Shown piece by piece: positions 1 through 10,131 of a stretch of DNA of 64,000 nucleotides. Source of the stretch: Algoriphagus sp. AGSA1 (GTDB lineage: Bacteria; Bacteroidota; Bacteroidia; Cytophagales; Cyclobacteriaceae); contig NZ_JAJUWR010000015.1 of the NCBI RefSeq assembly GCF_021390545.1, positions 1 through 64,000 on the forward strand. Reading direction: 5' to 3'. The stretch's first letter is position 1, and each line of letters starts with the position of its first letter. The position numbers and the translations under genes are program-made. The notes under the pieces are model-generated. The model had not been told where the DNA came from and made no database searches. It was given only the letters and a program-made list of their open reading frames with translations.

Positions 1-190
1 AACTCTCCATTGTAAATTATCATTATTATACACTGTCCATGGGACCGCACGAGGCAAATCCCATAAACGTCTCCCTGTCTGTTCCCAGGTTATTGTTTTT
101 TTCGTCTTACATCACTTCAAAGAACTTAGTGTCACGCATTTGTGACGCTGGCCAGATAACTCGATCTTCCGATCTCCGCTCCGTTTTTTT

Positions 191-450
191 CCCTTCCTTG
201 CCGAAGGGAGTGCAAAGGTAAGCGTTATTTCTTTATCCGCAACACCCCTCGCGAAATTAATTTTAAAAATTCCCGGGAGGCTAACCTCCCCGTCTTTTGT
301 CCCCTTCTCTTCCGATGGGTGCGCAAAGGTAAGCGGCCATCCCTGACTTCCAAACCCCGCGGCAAAATTAATTTTTTTCAATATCCCTCTGGAGGCTCCC
401 CTCCTTTTCCACGACCCCGTTTGCGTCGTTTGGGAGTGCAAATATCCACC
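191..450 (+). repeat. Degenerate tandem repeat, about 111 bp unit
   Basis: Two and a half units can be aligned. The core GCAAAGGTAAGCG occurs at 212-224 and again at 323-335, 111 bp apart. A weaker third core, GGGAGTGCAAATAT, lies at 432-445. Between cores the units share an AAATTAATTTT block (about 253-263 and 365-375) followed by GGGAGGCT or GGAGGCT. Pyrimidine-rich tracts ending in small CCCTTC/GAAGGG-like hairpins precede each core. A relation to rRNA operon flanks is inference. Confidence 0.6.
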
Positions 451-567
451 TTTTTTATTTATTGGCAAGGGTAATATTCAAAAAAAATGACACTAGCCTG
501 TAACTATCTGAATACAAAAGAGAAAAATTCAGAAAGAAGAAATAGCCTTCCTAACCCCAAATAAAAT

Positions 568-632
568 ACATCTTCAAACATCTAATTTTGAAGATGTGAT
601 GATTTTGAAAATAATATTCCAAAATCATCACA
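568..632 (-). terminator. Double hairpin after the PorP/SprF gene
   Basis: Two stems lie just past the minus-strand stop at 640. The first pairs TGTGATGATTTTG (595-607) with its complement at 620-632, 13 bp without mismatch. The second pairs ACATCTTCAAA (568-578) with 587-597, 11 bp, and on the minus strand it is followed by a T-rich tract. The two stems share bases 595-597. They probably end the adhesin/PorP transcript. Confidence 0.55.
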
Positions 633-639
633 CCATACC

Positions 640-1662
640 TCAATATCTGAAAGTAGGTAGCGGAGGATAATACTTTTTACGTGGGTCATGCGATGAAAAA
701 ACGTACCTAACGGAAATCTCATGTGCTCCTCCAGATACTCCAACTCCTAATTTGGAAATAGTGAAATCATAGCTGTATCCAAACTCCAACCCAGTATCCA
801 ATTCCACTCCAACTAATCCAATTAAAGATTCATTGTTAGGTAAATTATACTTGGTCGGGAGTCCTCTATACCACAAGCCAAGTATGAGCGGCTCGAAATA
901 AAACTCTGCTCCCAGGTCTAGCTGGTCAAATACTCCCTGCTTTTTATAATTAAATGCAAGCGCAAGCGAACGCTCTTGATCCGTATTATTAAAATAATCA
1001 TTGATATTCCCTGGAGCGAGGTTGAATCTCACGCCTCCCTGAACCGAATATTTGATCGGAAGTCGATTAGAATTTATCTCCAAATAACTAATCTGTGGCT
1101 CCAAGAGATGAAAAGCAGAAACTCCAAACCAAAACTTATCCTCATAATATAACAGCCCCGCATTTAAATCCCCGGTTCGCAACCTACTGTCACCTGTGAA
1201 CCCCTCTCCCGGCTCTCCCACTATTACTCCTTTATCAATATCCAGCTGTGTTCCTAAAATAATCTGATCAAAAAGCACATCTCTAGACAAAAAACTTCCC
1301 TGGGCTCCCATATGAAGAAAACGTTTTTCACCAACTCGTAACCTATAGCTATAAACCAATCCTATTTCTGAAGTAGTACTTTGGGTGAATGACTCTTTTG
1401 CCCCTGACACCACGAGGCCAAAACCGGAATTGTACTTTTCTGAAAAATGATCAGCATAAGCCGTATATGCAATGAAACTCTGATCCAGTGCCGGCCATTG
1501 ATTTCGGAAATTAACTCCAACTCTAGTCAGCCCTGTACTTCCTGCGAGTGCAGGGTTTAAATAAAATGGATTTGCATAGAACTGTGAATACTGAATGTCC
1601 TGTCCAAGTATTCTATGGGAACACAAAAGAATTACGACTAAAAACAGGTAACTCTTCATCAT
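640..1662 (-). CDS. PorP/SprF family type IX secretion membrane protein
   Basis: The 340-residue protein has a signal peptide (MMKSYLFLVVILLCSHRILGQ) and the early motif QYSQFYANPFYLNPALAG that marks the PorP/SprF family, followed by alternating strands ending in an aromatic residue as in outer-membrane barrels. In flavobacteria SprF helps deliver the adhesin SprB to the cell surface through the T9SS. PorP/SprF genes commonly sit beside a gene for a secreted protein with a type B C-terminal signal. That is the case here: the start codon overlaps the stop of the adhesin gene in an ATGA, so the two are probably translationally coupled. A dedicated role in exporting or anchoring that adhesin is the natural inference. 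Confidence 0.9.
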   Translation of the reverse strand: MMKSYLFLVVILLCSHRILGQDIQYSQFYANPFYLNPALAGSTGLTRVGVNFRNQWPALDQSFIAYTAYADHFSEKYNSGFGLVVSGAKESFTQSTTSEIGLVYSYRLRVGEKRFLHMGAQGSFLSRDVLFDQIILGTQLDIDKGVIVGEPGEGFTGDSRLRTGDLNAGLLYYEDKFWFGVSAFHLLEPQISYLEINSNRLPIKYSVQGGVRFNLAPGNINDYFNNTDQERSLALAFNYKKQGVFDQLDLGAEFYFEPLILGLWYRGLPTKYNLPNNESLIGLVGVELDTGLEFGYSYDFTISKLGVGVSGGAHEISVRYVFSSHDPRKKYYPPLPTFRY

Positions 1663-4001
1663 CTGATCAATTTGAACTTCCCCGCTTTAGTCACTTTCTC
1701 TCCATCAATAGCTACAGCATTATACCTATAGACATAGATACCTGCATCAAGCAGCCTGCCTTCCAACGTACCATCCCAACCAGGAGAACTTAAATCATCT
1801 GTCTCGAAAATCAGATCCCCCCATAAATTAAATATCAGCAGTTGCCCTGAAATGAGTCCTTTGGATTTAGGAATAAAATACTTGTTATTTTCATCTAAAG
1901 GAGTGAATCCGGTGGGGAACATTAACCTATAGCTTCTTAAAATTGAAACTTTCTTCTCCATAGTGGAGATGCAGCCCCACTCATTAGAGATAGTAAGTAC
2001 TACATCAAAATCACCTTTTTCACCATACACATGAGTGGGATTTTTCTCTGTGGAAGTAACACCATCGCCAAAATCCCAACTCCAACTTTGTGCATCTTCG
2101 GATGAACTATCTATAAACTGAAATATATCATCCGGAAAAAAACCTCCATCTTCTTCACCTTTCACTCCTGTTCCCTGTATTTCAAAATCAAAATCAGCCA
2201 AAAATTCCTCCTCTAGAATGACTATTTCCAAAGGAGTAGGAGAGGAATAGCAATCCAGGCCTGCATGTTTGATCTGAAGTTCATATAACCCTGGGGTAAA
2301 GATCTCTTTCATTTCATCATCCAAAAAAATCAAGCCTTCACCAGAAAGCTTGTAATCATATAGGAGCGGATCATATCCTGCAATATGTAACGTTATATCT
2401 ACAGCTTGATCTGCTGTACATCCTATAACCGGCGAATCATAATCAAATTCCGGGAATTCCGGAAAGCTGATTCTAATGGAATTGGAAATAGCCGGACAAT
2501 TCTGGCGGTTATACGCTTTCACGAGATATTCACCTTCCACATCCGCCAAGTATTTTTCTGCTGAAGCTCCTTGAATCAATATTCCATCCCTATACCACTC
2601 ATATCGAATATACGGTTCTCCTCCTTTGGAAGCCAAGACTACCGATTCCCCTCCACATAAGTTCACTTCTTCAATAATCTCTGGACTACCCTCTACATAA
2701 ATCTCCACCGGTTCTGGGGATTCTTGGATTTTTAGCGTAATAGCATTCCCCGCAGAGCTTTTCCCGTACGTGTCCGTAATGGTATAATAAACCGTGACAC
2801 TTTGATCAGTAAACCCTTCGTTTGGAAAAAAGGTATAATCCCCCCCATTCGTCCCTGCTTTAAAAGTACCTTGGGGGATTTCCAAAACCCTGTTTTCCTC
2901 CTGGCATTTCCCCTGGGTGCAGATATCATCTGTTTCTGCATCTATATCTTCCAGAGAAGCGTAGAACTGCAAACAGCGTATCTCGCTATTTTCATTGGGC
3001 AGGGTTATTTCTTCATCTATGATTAAATATTGATTCTCCTGGCCTTCACATGAAGTTATATCTGAGAAATCAACTCCTTGTGGATTTACTAACCCTGCCT
3101 CATTGGAGACTTCCAGAAGCAGATTTTTTATTTCATGGATGTTTGTCTCCCCACCTGTAGAAGCGGCAAAACCAATTTTCAGATTTCTTGGCGCCTCATA
3201 GGTGAAAGCTGTGCCAGGAATAATGGTGATAGTCCTGGGTTCATTCTGGATTGTTGTGACTACCATTTCCAGCTTAACTAGATATCCCACTCCACTTGGA
3301 TGAGGCTCAAGTTCCAACAATACTTTCCGGTAACCGGGCTGGTTTATATCCTCTACTCTCCCTGTGCCAAATCCCCCTGAGCTTAAGGGGAACTGATACT
3401 GCACATCCAATGCAATGTTTGCATTTCCTGGAGGTGGATTATATGTGATTCTACCATTTACAAAATCATAGCCGTTAAGTCCGTTTCCTCCCCTTCTCAA
3501 TACAATACTATTCGGAAAAAGCGAAGTACTTCCTCCCAGAAACCCTCCACGCTTGTTTTCACCAGAATTGCCAAAATTGCCAAAGGCATCGAAACCTAAC
3601 CCTAAATAAGCCCCAGTCAGTCCTGGATTATTGTCTTTCTGCGCATAACCCAAAGAGCCCCCAAATCCCCCTGGGCGAAAATCCTGAGTGTCCGCATCAA
3701 ATAGAAACACCGAAAGTCCATCTGCACCAGTCCCCCCATACATGAAATATTCAAAAGAAGCCTTAATCCCATAAACAGAAGAAAATGGAACATCTATATA
3801 TACGTAGCCATTTTGATCTGTAACTGCTTCTGTTAATCGCAATGCGCCATCCACTAATTTTGCGGATCCCCCAAAAACTGTAGTAGATCGGGTATCACCT
3901 TCAGAAAAGGACTCACAATATGGAAATCCCACCTGTCCTTTTACAAAAAATGGGCATGAAAGAAAAATGAATAAAAGAGCTAGACGTATATACTTATTCA
4001 A
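1659..4001 (-). CDS. Secreted adhesin: lectin-like and PKD domains, T9SS type B C-terminal domain
   Basis: The mature protein begins with a region like bacterial L-type lectins (about residues 30-310 of the longest frame, motif GADGLSVFLFDADT). An Ig-like stretch, a PKD domain (WDFGDGVTSTEKNPTHVYG) and a C-terminal gliding-motility-type (type B) sorting domain of about 85 residues ending GKFKLIR follow. The open frame extends to an ATG at 4085, but that segment overlaps the purA terminator. A TTG at 4001 gives a clean signal peptide (NKYIRLALLFIFLSCPFFVKGQ), so I prefer TTG, giving 780 residues. The adhesin is probably exported by the T9SS and displayed on the surface with its PorP/SprF partner. 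The ligand is unknown. Confidence 0.8.
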   Translation of the reverse strand: MNKYIRLALLFIFLSCPFFVKGQVGFPYCESFSEGDTRSTTVFGGSAKLVDGALRLTEAVTDQNGYVYIDVPFSSVYGIKASFEYFMYGGTGADGLSVFLFDADTQDFRPGGFGGSLGYAQKDNNPGLTGAYLGLGFDAFGNFGNSGENKRGGFLGGSTSLFPNSIVLRRGGNGLNGYDFVNGRITYNPPPGNANIALDVQYQFPLSSGGFGTGRVEDINQPGYRKVLLELEPHPSGVGYLVKLEMVVTTIQNEPRTITIIPGTAFTYEAPRNLKIGFAASTGGETNIHEIKNLLLEVSNEAGLVNPQGVDFSDITSCEGQENQYLIIDEEITLPNENSEIRCLQFYASLEDIDAETDDICTQGKCQEENRVLEIPQGTFKAGTNGGDYTFFPNEGFTDQSVTVYYTITDTYGKSSAGNAITLKIQESPEPVEIYVEGSPEIIEEVNLCGGESVVLASKGGEPYIRYEWYRDGILIQGASAEKYLADVEGEYLVKAYNRQNCPAISNSIRISFPEFPEFDYDSPVIGCTADQAVDITLHIAGYDPLLYDYKLSGEGLIFLDDEMKEIFTPGLYELQIKHAGLDCYSSPTPLEIVILEEEFLADFDFEIQGTGVKGEEDGGFFPDDIFQFIDSSSEDAQSWSWDFGDGVTSTEKNPTHVYGEKGDFDVVLTISNEWGCISTMEKKVSILRSYRLMFPTGFTPLDENNKYFIPKSKGLISGQLLIFNLWGDLIFETDDLSSPGWDGTLEGRLLDAGIYVYRYNAVAIDGEKVTKAGKFKLIR

Positions 4002-4047
4002 CTGGGAATATTTTGGATGTCCAAAATACACTTTATACACTAACAAA

Positions 4048-4082
4048 TAAAAAAAAGCCCATGATATTAAAATCAAGGGCTT
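4048..4082 (-). terminator. purA terminator
   Basis: On the minus strand AAGCCC (4082-4077) pairs with GGGCTT (4060-4055) across a 16-nt loop, and a T-rich run follows directly. It lies 20 nt after the purA stop. It falls inside the upstream extension of the adhesin frame, which argues that the extension is not coding. Confidence 0.7.
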
Positions 4083-4101
4083 CAACTTAGTGTATTTATA
4101 A

Positions 4102-5460
<1,359 letters not shown>

Positions 5461-6597
5461 TTATTTCGCTTCAGTCAGATTGACATAGTAATAATACATG
5501 ACATCTTCATCTGGTTGTTCTTCGGCTCTGAACATCAAACCATACTTGGTGTTCAAGTAAGAAAGCGATAAATCGGGGTTAAGTTCTGTCAGATTGATCT
5601 CTTGAACTTTTTGAAAATCCACGTCAAAAACTTCTAGGAAATAGTTAGAATCTTTGCCTCCCTCTCCTTTCACCAGCCTTACAAAATTATCCCAATCCTC
5701 CACAAAGGTCATCGTTCCGTATCGAACTTCCTCTTGCCATTTCTGTAAAAGCTCGAATGAGTCTACATCGACACTTTCTCCGCCAAAATGCTCAGGCGGA
5801 TTCCTTTTATCAGGATAGGACTCGGATGAAAAAACATATACCTGATGTCTATTTGATTCTAAATCAACAACTAAAACATTACTAAATGAAGGATAGGACA
5901 CAATTAACTGATTATCTACGATAGTGAGTTGGGGTGTATCATTACCTAATAGCGTGAGCCCGCCAGTTTTCACTTCAAATCTTAGGTCAAAATAATTAGC
6001 TGAATCGAGAGGGATTGGAACAAAACCCATAGAATCCCCATCGGGGCTATATGCTAGCACTGAAATCCGATTATCATAGTCATACACTATATAAGCGGTA
6101 TTAGTCTGCTTATTAAAAGCCACAAACTCCGGCTTACCAGGCACTGATATAGCAGGGTAATCCAAATCTCCAAACACGCCAAACTCATGCATGTATTTTC
6201 TTGTGACAAGCTTAGTATCTATATCCTGTCTGAACAACTCTTGGCTATTTAGATAAATAATGTGTTTCTCGCTTACAAAAAAAGAAAAGACAGTACCGAC
6301 GCCATAGGGGCCTTCTGCTTCCAAAAACTCCCCATCTTTTACCCAAGCAGAGTCAGTGGATAAGAAGACACTGTCTAGGGAGTTGACTATCTCGTTAAAA
6401 ATCACTCCTTTTCTGCGAGAAGAATCCAAAAAAACTGAACCAAACCTCTCAGGAACCAATCCTCCTTCTCCTATATGGAATTCCTTACGCTCTGAAACAG
6501 TCAAAAAAATGTCTTTTTCTGATTTCTCCTTCTCAGAACAGGAAGGCAAAGAAATCACCAGAAAAATAAGTGAGCTATATTTTCCTTTTAAACTCAT
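5461..6597 (-). CDS. Lipoprotein, DUF4221-like
   Basis: The N-terminus (MSLKGKYSSLIFLVISLPSCS) is a lipoprotein signal with the lipidated cysteine at about residue 20. The remaining 360 residues are rich in beta-strand with repeated blade-like segments and look like the DUF4221 family, which I recall as six-bladed propeller lipoproteins common in Cytophagales. The function is unknown. The start overlaps the 3' end of the STAS gene by 23 nt, so the two are probably co-transcribed. A second protein of the same general type lies at 41992-43179. Family assignment is by eye. Confidence 0.65.
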   Translation of the reverse strand: MSLKGKYSSLIFLVISLPSCSEKEKSEKDIFLTVSERKEFHIGEGGLVPERFGSVFLDSSRRKGVIFNEIVNSLDSVFLSTDSAWVKDGEFLEAEGPYGVGTVFSFFVSEKHIIYLNSQELFRQDIDTKLVTRKYMHEFGVFGDLDYPAISVPGKPEFVAFNKQTNTAYIVYDYDNRISVLAYSPDGDSMGFVPIPLDSANYFDLRFEVKTGGLTLLGNDTPQLTIVDNQLIVSYPSFSNVLVVDLESNRHQVYVFSSESYPDKRNPPEHFGGESVDVDSFELLQKWQEEVRYGTMTFVEDWDNFVRLVKGEGGKDSNYFLEVFDVDFQKVQEINLTELNPDLSLSYLNTKYGLMFRAEEQPDEDVMYYYYVNLTEAK

Positions 6598-6916
6598 CTA
6601 TAGAATCATAAACCGTAAAAATATTGTTCAACTTAGTGATGATCAGCAACTTCTTCACATGCTCGGACGGTGCGGTCAGGTAAACTTCCCCGTCTTTATT
6701 CCTCATTTTGGTAAGCATGGTGATCAGAAGGCCAATCCCGCTGGAACTGATATACCTCACTTCACTAAGGTCAACCACAAAAGTTTTTGCTCCTTCTTCC
6801 AGTGCATCGGAGACTACCTCCACCAATTTTGGTCCCACTTCATCCCCTATCAGATCTCCTTGGATATAAAGGTAATGAGCCTTGTCATCCTTTGTGGTGT
6901 TATATGTCAATTTCAT
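6575..6916 (-). CDS. STAS-domain protein (anti-sigma factor antagonist type)
   Basis: This 113-residue protein is a single STAS domain. It has the strand-loop-helix VVDLSEVRYISSSGIGLLITM, in which one of the serines after YI is the usual phosphorylation site of SpoIIAA-like antagonists. Such proteins bind an anti-sigma factor kinase and release a sigma factor, or act in other partner-switching systems. No anti-sigma kinase or PP2C phosphatase gene is visible nearby, so the partner must be elsewhere. The gene overlaps the start of the downstream lipoprotein gene. Confidence 0.85.
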   Translation of the reverse strand: MKLTYNTTKDDKAHYLYIQGDLIGDEVGPKLVEVVSDALEEGAKTFVVDLSEVRYISSSGIGLLITMLTKMRNKDGEVYLTAPSEHVKKLLIITKLNNIFTVYDSIDEFKRKI

Positions 6917-7056
6917 CTGTGTATGTTTTTTTAAGCGGTCATTTCAGCCCCGAAAATCAGGATGAAATGCCCTAAATAATCATTCCTCTTTCTGAGAAAC
7001 TTTTCTCATGTGTTTATATTGATTTCCAATGGTCACACCAGCCTTTCCTGGTGATT

Positions 7057-7530
7057 TTATACATTTTCTTCCTTTCTGTTATCACAATTCTCTTTTGTAC
7101 AACTACCATACAATAGCAAAGAGTGGTGAAGCACTTTGAAATTAAGGATCTCACCTACCGTGTTCTGGATATTCTGAATACGGGGATCACAAAACTCCAA
7201 CACTTTATTACAATCTGTACAGATCAAGTGATCATGCTGTTTATAGCCATATGATTTTTCGAATTGCGCAAGATTTTTACCAAATTGATGCTTGGTCACC
7301 AGGTCGCATTCCTCCAATAAATCCAAGGTATTGTAAACAGTCGCCCTACTGACACGGTAATTTTTATTCTTCATACTGATGTAAAGTGACTCCACATCAA
7401 AGTGACCGGTTCGGGTATAGATTTCTTCAAGGATAGCGTACCGCTCCGGAGTTTTACGGAGCTTTTTGGTTTCGAGATAAGCTGTAAATATTTTTTTTAC
7501 CTCTTCGAAATGAGTTGTATTCAAAGACAT
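7057..7530 (-). CDS. Fur-family metal-dependent transcription regulator
   Basis: The 157-residue protein has the family layout. It begins with an N-terminal winged helix ([27 protein letters not shown]) and continues with a dimerisation and metal domain containing [18 protein letters not shown] further CTKENCD pair near the C-terminus supports a structural zinc site. Whether it senses iron, zinc or peroxide cannot be told from sequence alone. It is a single gene on the minus strand, preceded by a perfect -7 box (7547-7554). Confidence 0.9.
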   Translation of the reverse strand: MSLNTTHFEEVKKIFTAYLETKKLRKTPERYAILEEIYTRTGHFDVESLYISMKNKNYRVSRATVYNTLDLLEECDLVTKHQFGKNLAQFEKSYGYKQHDHLICTDCNKVLEFCDPRIQNIQNTVGEILNFKVLHHSLLLYGSCTKENCDNRKEENV

Positions 7531-7546
7531 TTGCTGGGTATTTTTT

Positions 7547-7554
7547 CAAATATA
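7547..7554 (-). promoter_or_regulatory. Candidate -7 promoter box for the Fur-family gene
   Basis: On the minus strand the sequence TATATTTG matches the Bacteroidota -7 consensus TAnnTTTG exactly, 17 nt before the start codon. I do not find a good TTTG at the expected -33 distance, so the match is only half supported. Confidence 0.4.
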
Positions 7555-7584
7555 ACTTTTGTATGTAAGAAAAGATTCATTGTA

Positions 7585-9801
7585 TCAATCAAACCTTGAA
7601 ACCTTCAAAATCCCATCCACCTGAACCAGGTTTTCGATCAACTTGTCCAGATGCTCTGTACTATGGACATAAAGCTTAATCGTCCCTTCAAAAATCCCCG
7701 CATCTGAGTCCACAGTGATGGATCGCATATTCACCTTCAGTTCATTGGAAATCACCTTAGTCACATCGTTGATCAATCCGACCCGGTCAGTTCCGATGAT
7801 TCTCAGCCCAGCCAGGAATGCGATTTCTTTCTGGCTCGTCCACCTGGCTTTAATCACTCTGTTTCCATGATTGGATAGTAATTCAAGCGCATTGGGACAG
7901 GAGGTTCTGTGGATTTTTATTCCTTCATTCACTGTAACAAAACCAAAGACATCGTCTCCTGGAATAGGGTTGCAGCATTTGGCCAAAATGTAATCCACCA
8001 CATCCATATCCTCGCCAATCAGCAGCTGGTCATGATCAGGGCCTTTGAGACTTTTTATTTCCTGTGTAAAAGAAGATTCATCCCTGACTTTTTCCTGGGT
8101 TGATTTATTTTGAAGCTTTTGTGATGCTTTAAAATCCTTGAAAGACTTGATCGAAGTTGGGTCTATTGCCCCAATACCCACCCGGAAATAAAATTCATTT
8201 GCAGTTTTCAACTCAAAAAACGCCCTTAGTTTTTCTACCGACTCCGAGTTAAACTCCATTTTCATCTGCTTCATCTTCCGCTGGACGATTTCCCTGCCAT
8301 CAAGAATAGCTGATTTTTTATCCTCTCTCAGCGCATCTTTGATTTTAGCCTTTGCCCTGGAAGTCACCACATTATTAAGCCAATCCTCAGTAGGCTTTTG
8401 TTTATTGGAGGTGAGAATCTCTACCTGATCCCCGTTTTTCAGCTTATGAGAAATAGGAACTAGCCTCTGATTGACTTTGGCCCCTATGCATTTTGCCCCT
8501 ACCTCTGTATGGATTTCAAACGCAAAATCCAGGGCGGTAGAACCAAATGGCAGAACTTTCAAATCTCCCTTGGGCGTAAAGACAAAAACCTCATCATGGA
8601 ACAAGTTCCCCCGGAAATCATCCATAAACTCAATTGCATTTCCGTCATTGGACTCAAGCAAGCCCCGAACTTGGGTGATCCAGTCATCCAATCCTGAATT
8701 TCCCTTGGCGTTTTCCTTATCCTTATATTTCCAATGGGCTGCATATCCCCGTTCTGCTATTTCGTCCATACGCTCAGTCCGGATCTGCACTTCCACCCAC
8801 TGTCCCGTCCCGCTCATCACTGTGGTGTGGAGTGATTCATAACCATTTGAGCGCGGTGTGCTTATCCAGTCCCTAAGCCGGTCTGGATTAGGCCTATAAA
8901 AATCTGTGACTATGGAATACACCTGCCAGCAGTCAGCCTTTTCATTTTCGAGGTCACTTTTGAGAATTATACGAATAGCGAACAGATCATAAACTTCCTC
9001 AAATGGTATTCCTTGTTTCTTCATCTTATTATATATGGAGAAAACTGACTTGGGTCTTCCTTTTATGGTGAATTCCAAGCCAGTCCTCTTCAGTTCCTCC
9101 TCTATCGGCAAGATGAAACTACGAATGAATTTATTTCTATAGGATTTGGATTCATTAATTTTGAAAACTATATCCTTATAAGTAGCCGCGTCAGTGTATT
9201 TCAAATACAGGTCTTCCAGTTCCGACTTAATGGCATACAAGCCCAATCTATGGGCCAATGGTGCATACAGATACATGGTCTCAGACGCGATCTTAAGTTG
9301 CTTGTGCCTCGGCATGCTCGCAAGCGTCCTCATATTATTGAGTCGATCGGCAAGCTTGATCAGGATTACCCTTACGTCATCCGAAAGCGTCAGCAGCATT
9401 TTACGGAAGTTTTCGGCTTGCTGGGAGCTCCCATATTCAAACACCCCGGCAATTTTGGTCAACCCATCAATAATGGTCATAACCTTAAAGCCGAACTCCC
9501 GCTCAATATCCTCAAGCTCCCAATCTGTATCCTCAACAACATCATGGAGCAAAGCCGCCACAATAGATGTAGTGCCAAGCCCGATCTCTTCTACACAAAC
9601 CAATGCCACTTCCAGGGGATGATAAATATAAGGTTCCCCGGACTTGCGGCGCATATCCTTATGCGCATCGAGTGACACATTAAATGCTCTCTTGATGAGC
9701 TTGGCATCCCCATCCTTTAAAATAGGCTTTGCCTGTCTCAAAAGCCTTCGGTAGCGTTTGAGAATTTCTTTTCTTTCTTCTTCTATGTCCACTTCAATCA
9801 T
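7585..9801 (-). CDS. rsh: RelA/SpoT-type (p)ppGpp synthetase/hydrolase
   Basis: This is a long bifunctional Rel protein that makes and degrades (p)ppGpp in the stringent response. The hydrolase HD domain keeps its HDVVED motif (AALLHDVVEDTD). The synthetase domain (about residues 240-360) includes YDLFAIRIIL and SNGYESLHT. TGS and zinc-finger-like (AKCCNPIPGD) regions and a C-terminal ACT domain (AGLRIIGTDRVGLINDV) follow. The frame extends to 9915, but the ATG at 9801 (MIEVDIEEERKEILKRY) is the usual start, giving 738 residues. With both catalytic motifs intact it may be the main Rel enzyme of the cell. Confidence 0.95.
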   Translation of the reverse strand: MIEVDIEEERKEILKRYRRLLRQAKPILKDGDAKLIKRAFNVSLDAHKDMRRKSGEPYIYHPLEVALVCVEEIGLGTTSIVAALLHDVVEDTDWELEDIEREFGFKVMTIIDGLTKIAGVFEYGSSQQAENFRKMLLTLSDDVRVILIKLADRLNNMRTLASMPRHKQLKIASETMYLYAPLAHRLGLYAIKSELEDLYLKYTDAATYKDIVFKINESKSYRNKFIRSFILPIEEELKRTGLEFTIKGRPKSVFSIYNKMKKQGIPFEEVYDLFAIRIILKSDLENEKADCWQVYSIVTDFYRPNPDRLRDWISTPRSNGYESLHTTVMSGTGQWVEVQIRTERMDEIAERGYAAHWKYKDKENAKGNSGLDDWITQVRGLLESNDGNAIEFMDDFRGNLFHDEVFVFTPKGDLKVLPFGSTALDFAFEIHTEVGAKCIGAKVNQRLVPISHKLKNGDQVEILTSNKQKPTEDWLNNVVTSRAKAKIKDALREDKKSAILDGREIVQRKMKQMKMEFNSESVEKLRAFFELKTANEFYFRVGIGAIDPTSIKSFKDFKASQKLQNKSTQEKVRDESSFTQEIKSLKGPDHDQLLIGEDMDVVDYILAKCCNPIPGDDVFGFVTVNEGIKIHRTSCPNALELLSNHGNRVIKARWTSQKEIAFLAGLRIIGTDRVGLINDVTKVISNELKVNMRSITVDSDAGIFEGTIKLYVHSTEHLDKLIENLVQVDGILKVSRFD

Positions 9802-9957
9802 ACTGGAGGAATTTACTACAAAAATGGGGCTCAGCGCCATACTTGCATTAAATCTTGAATATTTTTTTTCACATGCTATTGCATTTTGTTTTTTACCACC
9901 TACATTTGCATCCACAATTGGATTTGGAATAAGTTTCCTATTCTAAAAGTACGTATT

Positions 9958-10039
9958 GCGGATGTGGCGAAATTGGTAGACGCACTAGACTTAGGATCTA
10001 GCGCCGCGAGGCATGGGGGTTCGAGTCCCTCTATCCGCA
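9958..10039 (+). tRNA. tRNA-Leu (anticodon TAG)
   Basis: The 82-nt cloverleaf has acceptor arm GCGGATG/TATCCGC, a D arm with AAATTGGTAGA, and anticodon stem CTAGA/TCTAG around the loop CTTAGGA. It also has a long class II variable arm and a T arm with GTTCGAGTC. The anticodon TAG reads CUN leucine codons. The 3' CCA is not encoded. It lies between the divergent Rel gene and trigger factor. Confidence 0.95.
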
Positions 10040-10131
10040 CAAAATACCGAACCCTCAATCACTCAACTGTCTTTAGCTACAGGGAAGGGATTGGGGGTTT
10101 TTAGTTAATCTTCATTCTTAAATTCTGAGCT

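Larger units (their letters stand above)
1..639. other. Gene-free stretch with repeats and hairpins
   Basis: I see no credible gene here. The stretch holds degenerate repeats of about 111 bp (191-450) and two hairpins next to the PorP/SprF stop codon (568-632). Open frames across the repeats translate to repetitive low-complexity peptides, because the 111 bp period is an exact multiple of three. I treat them as spurious. The repeated word GTGCAAAGGTAAGCG resembles sequence I associate with regions beside rRNA operons in Bacteroidota, but no rRNA gene is visible in the window. Confidence 0.6.

Noticed and set aside
112-468. 118-residue minus-strand open frame across the 111-bp repeats
   Set aside because: Its internal protein repeat is only the DNA repeat read in frame (111 is a multiple of three). 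It has no signal, domain or plausible start context.
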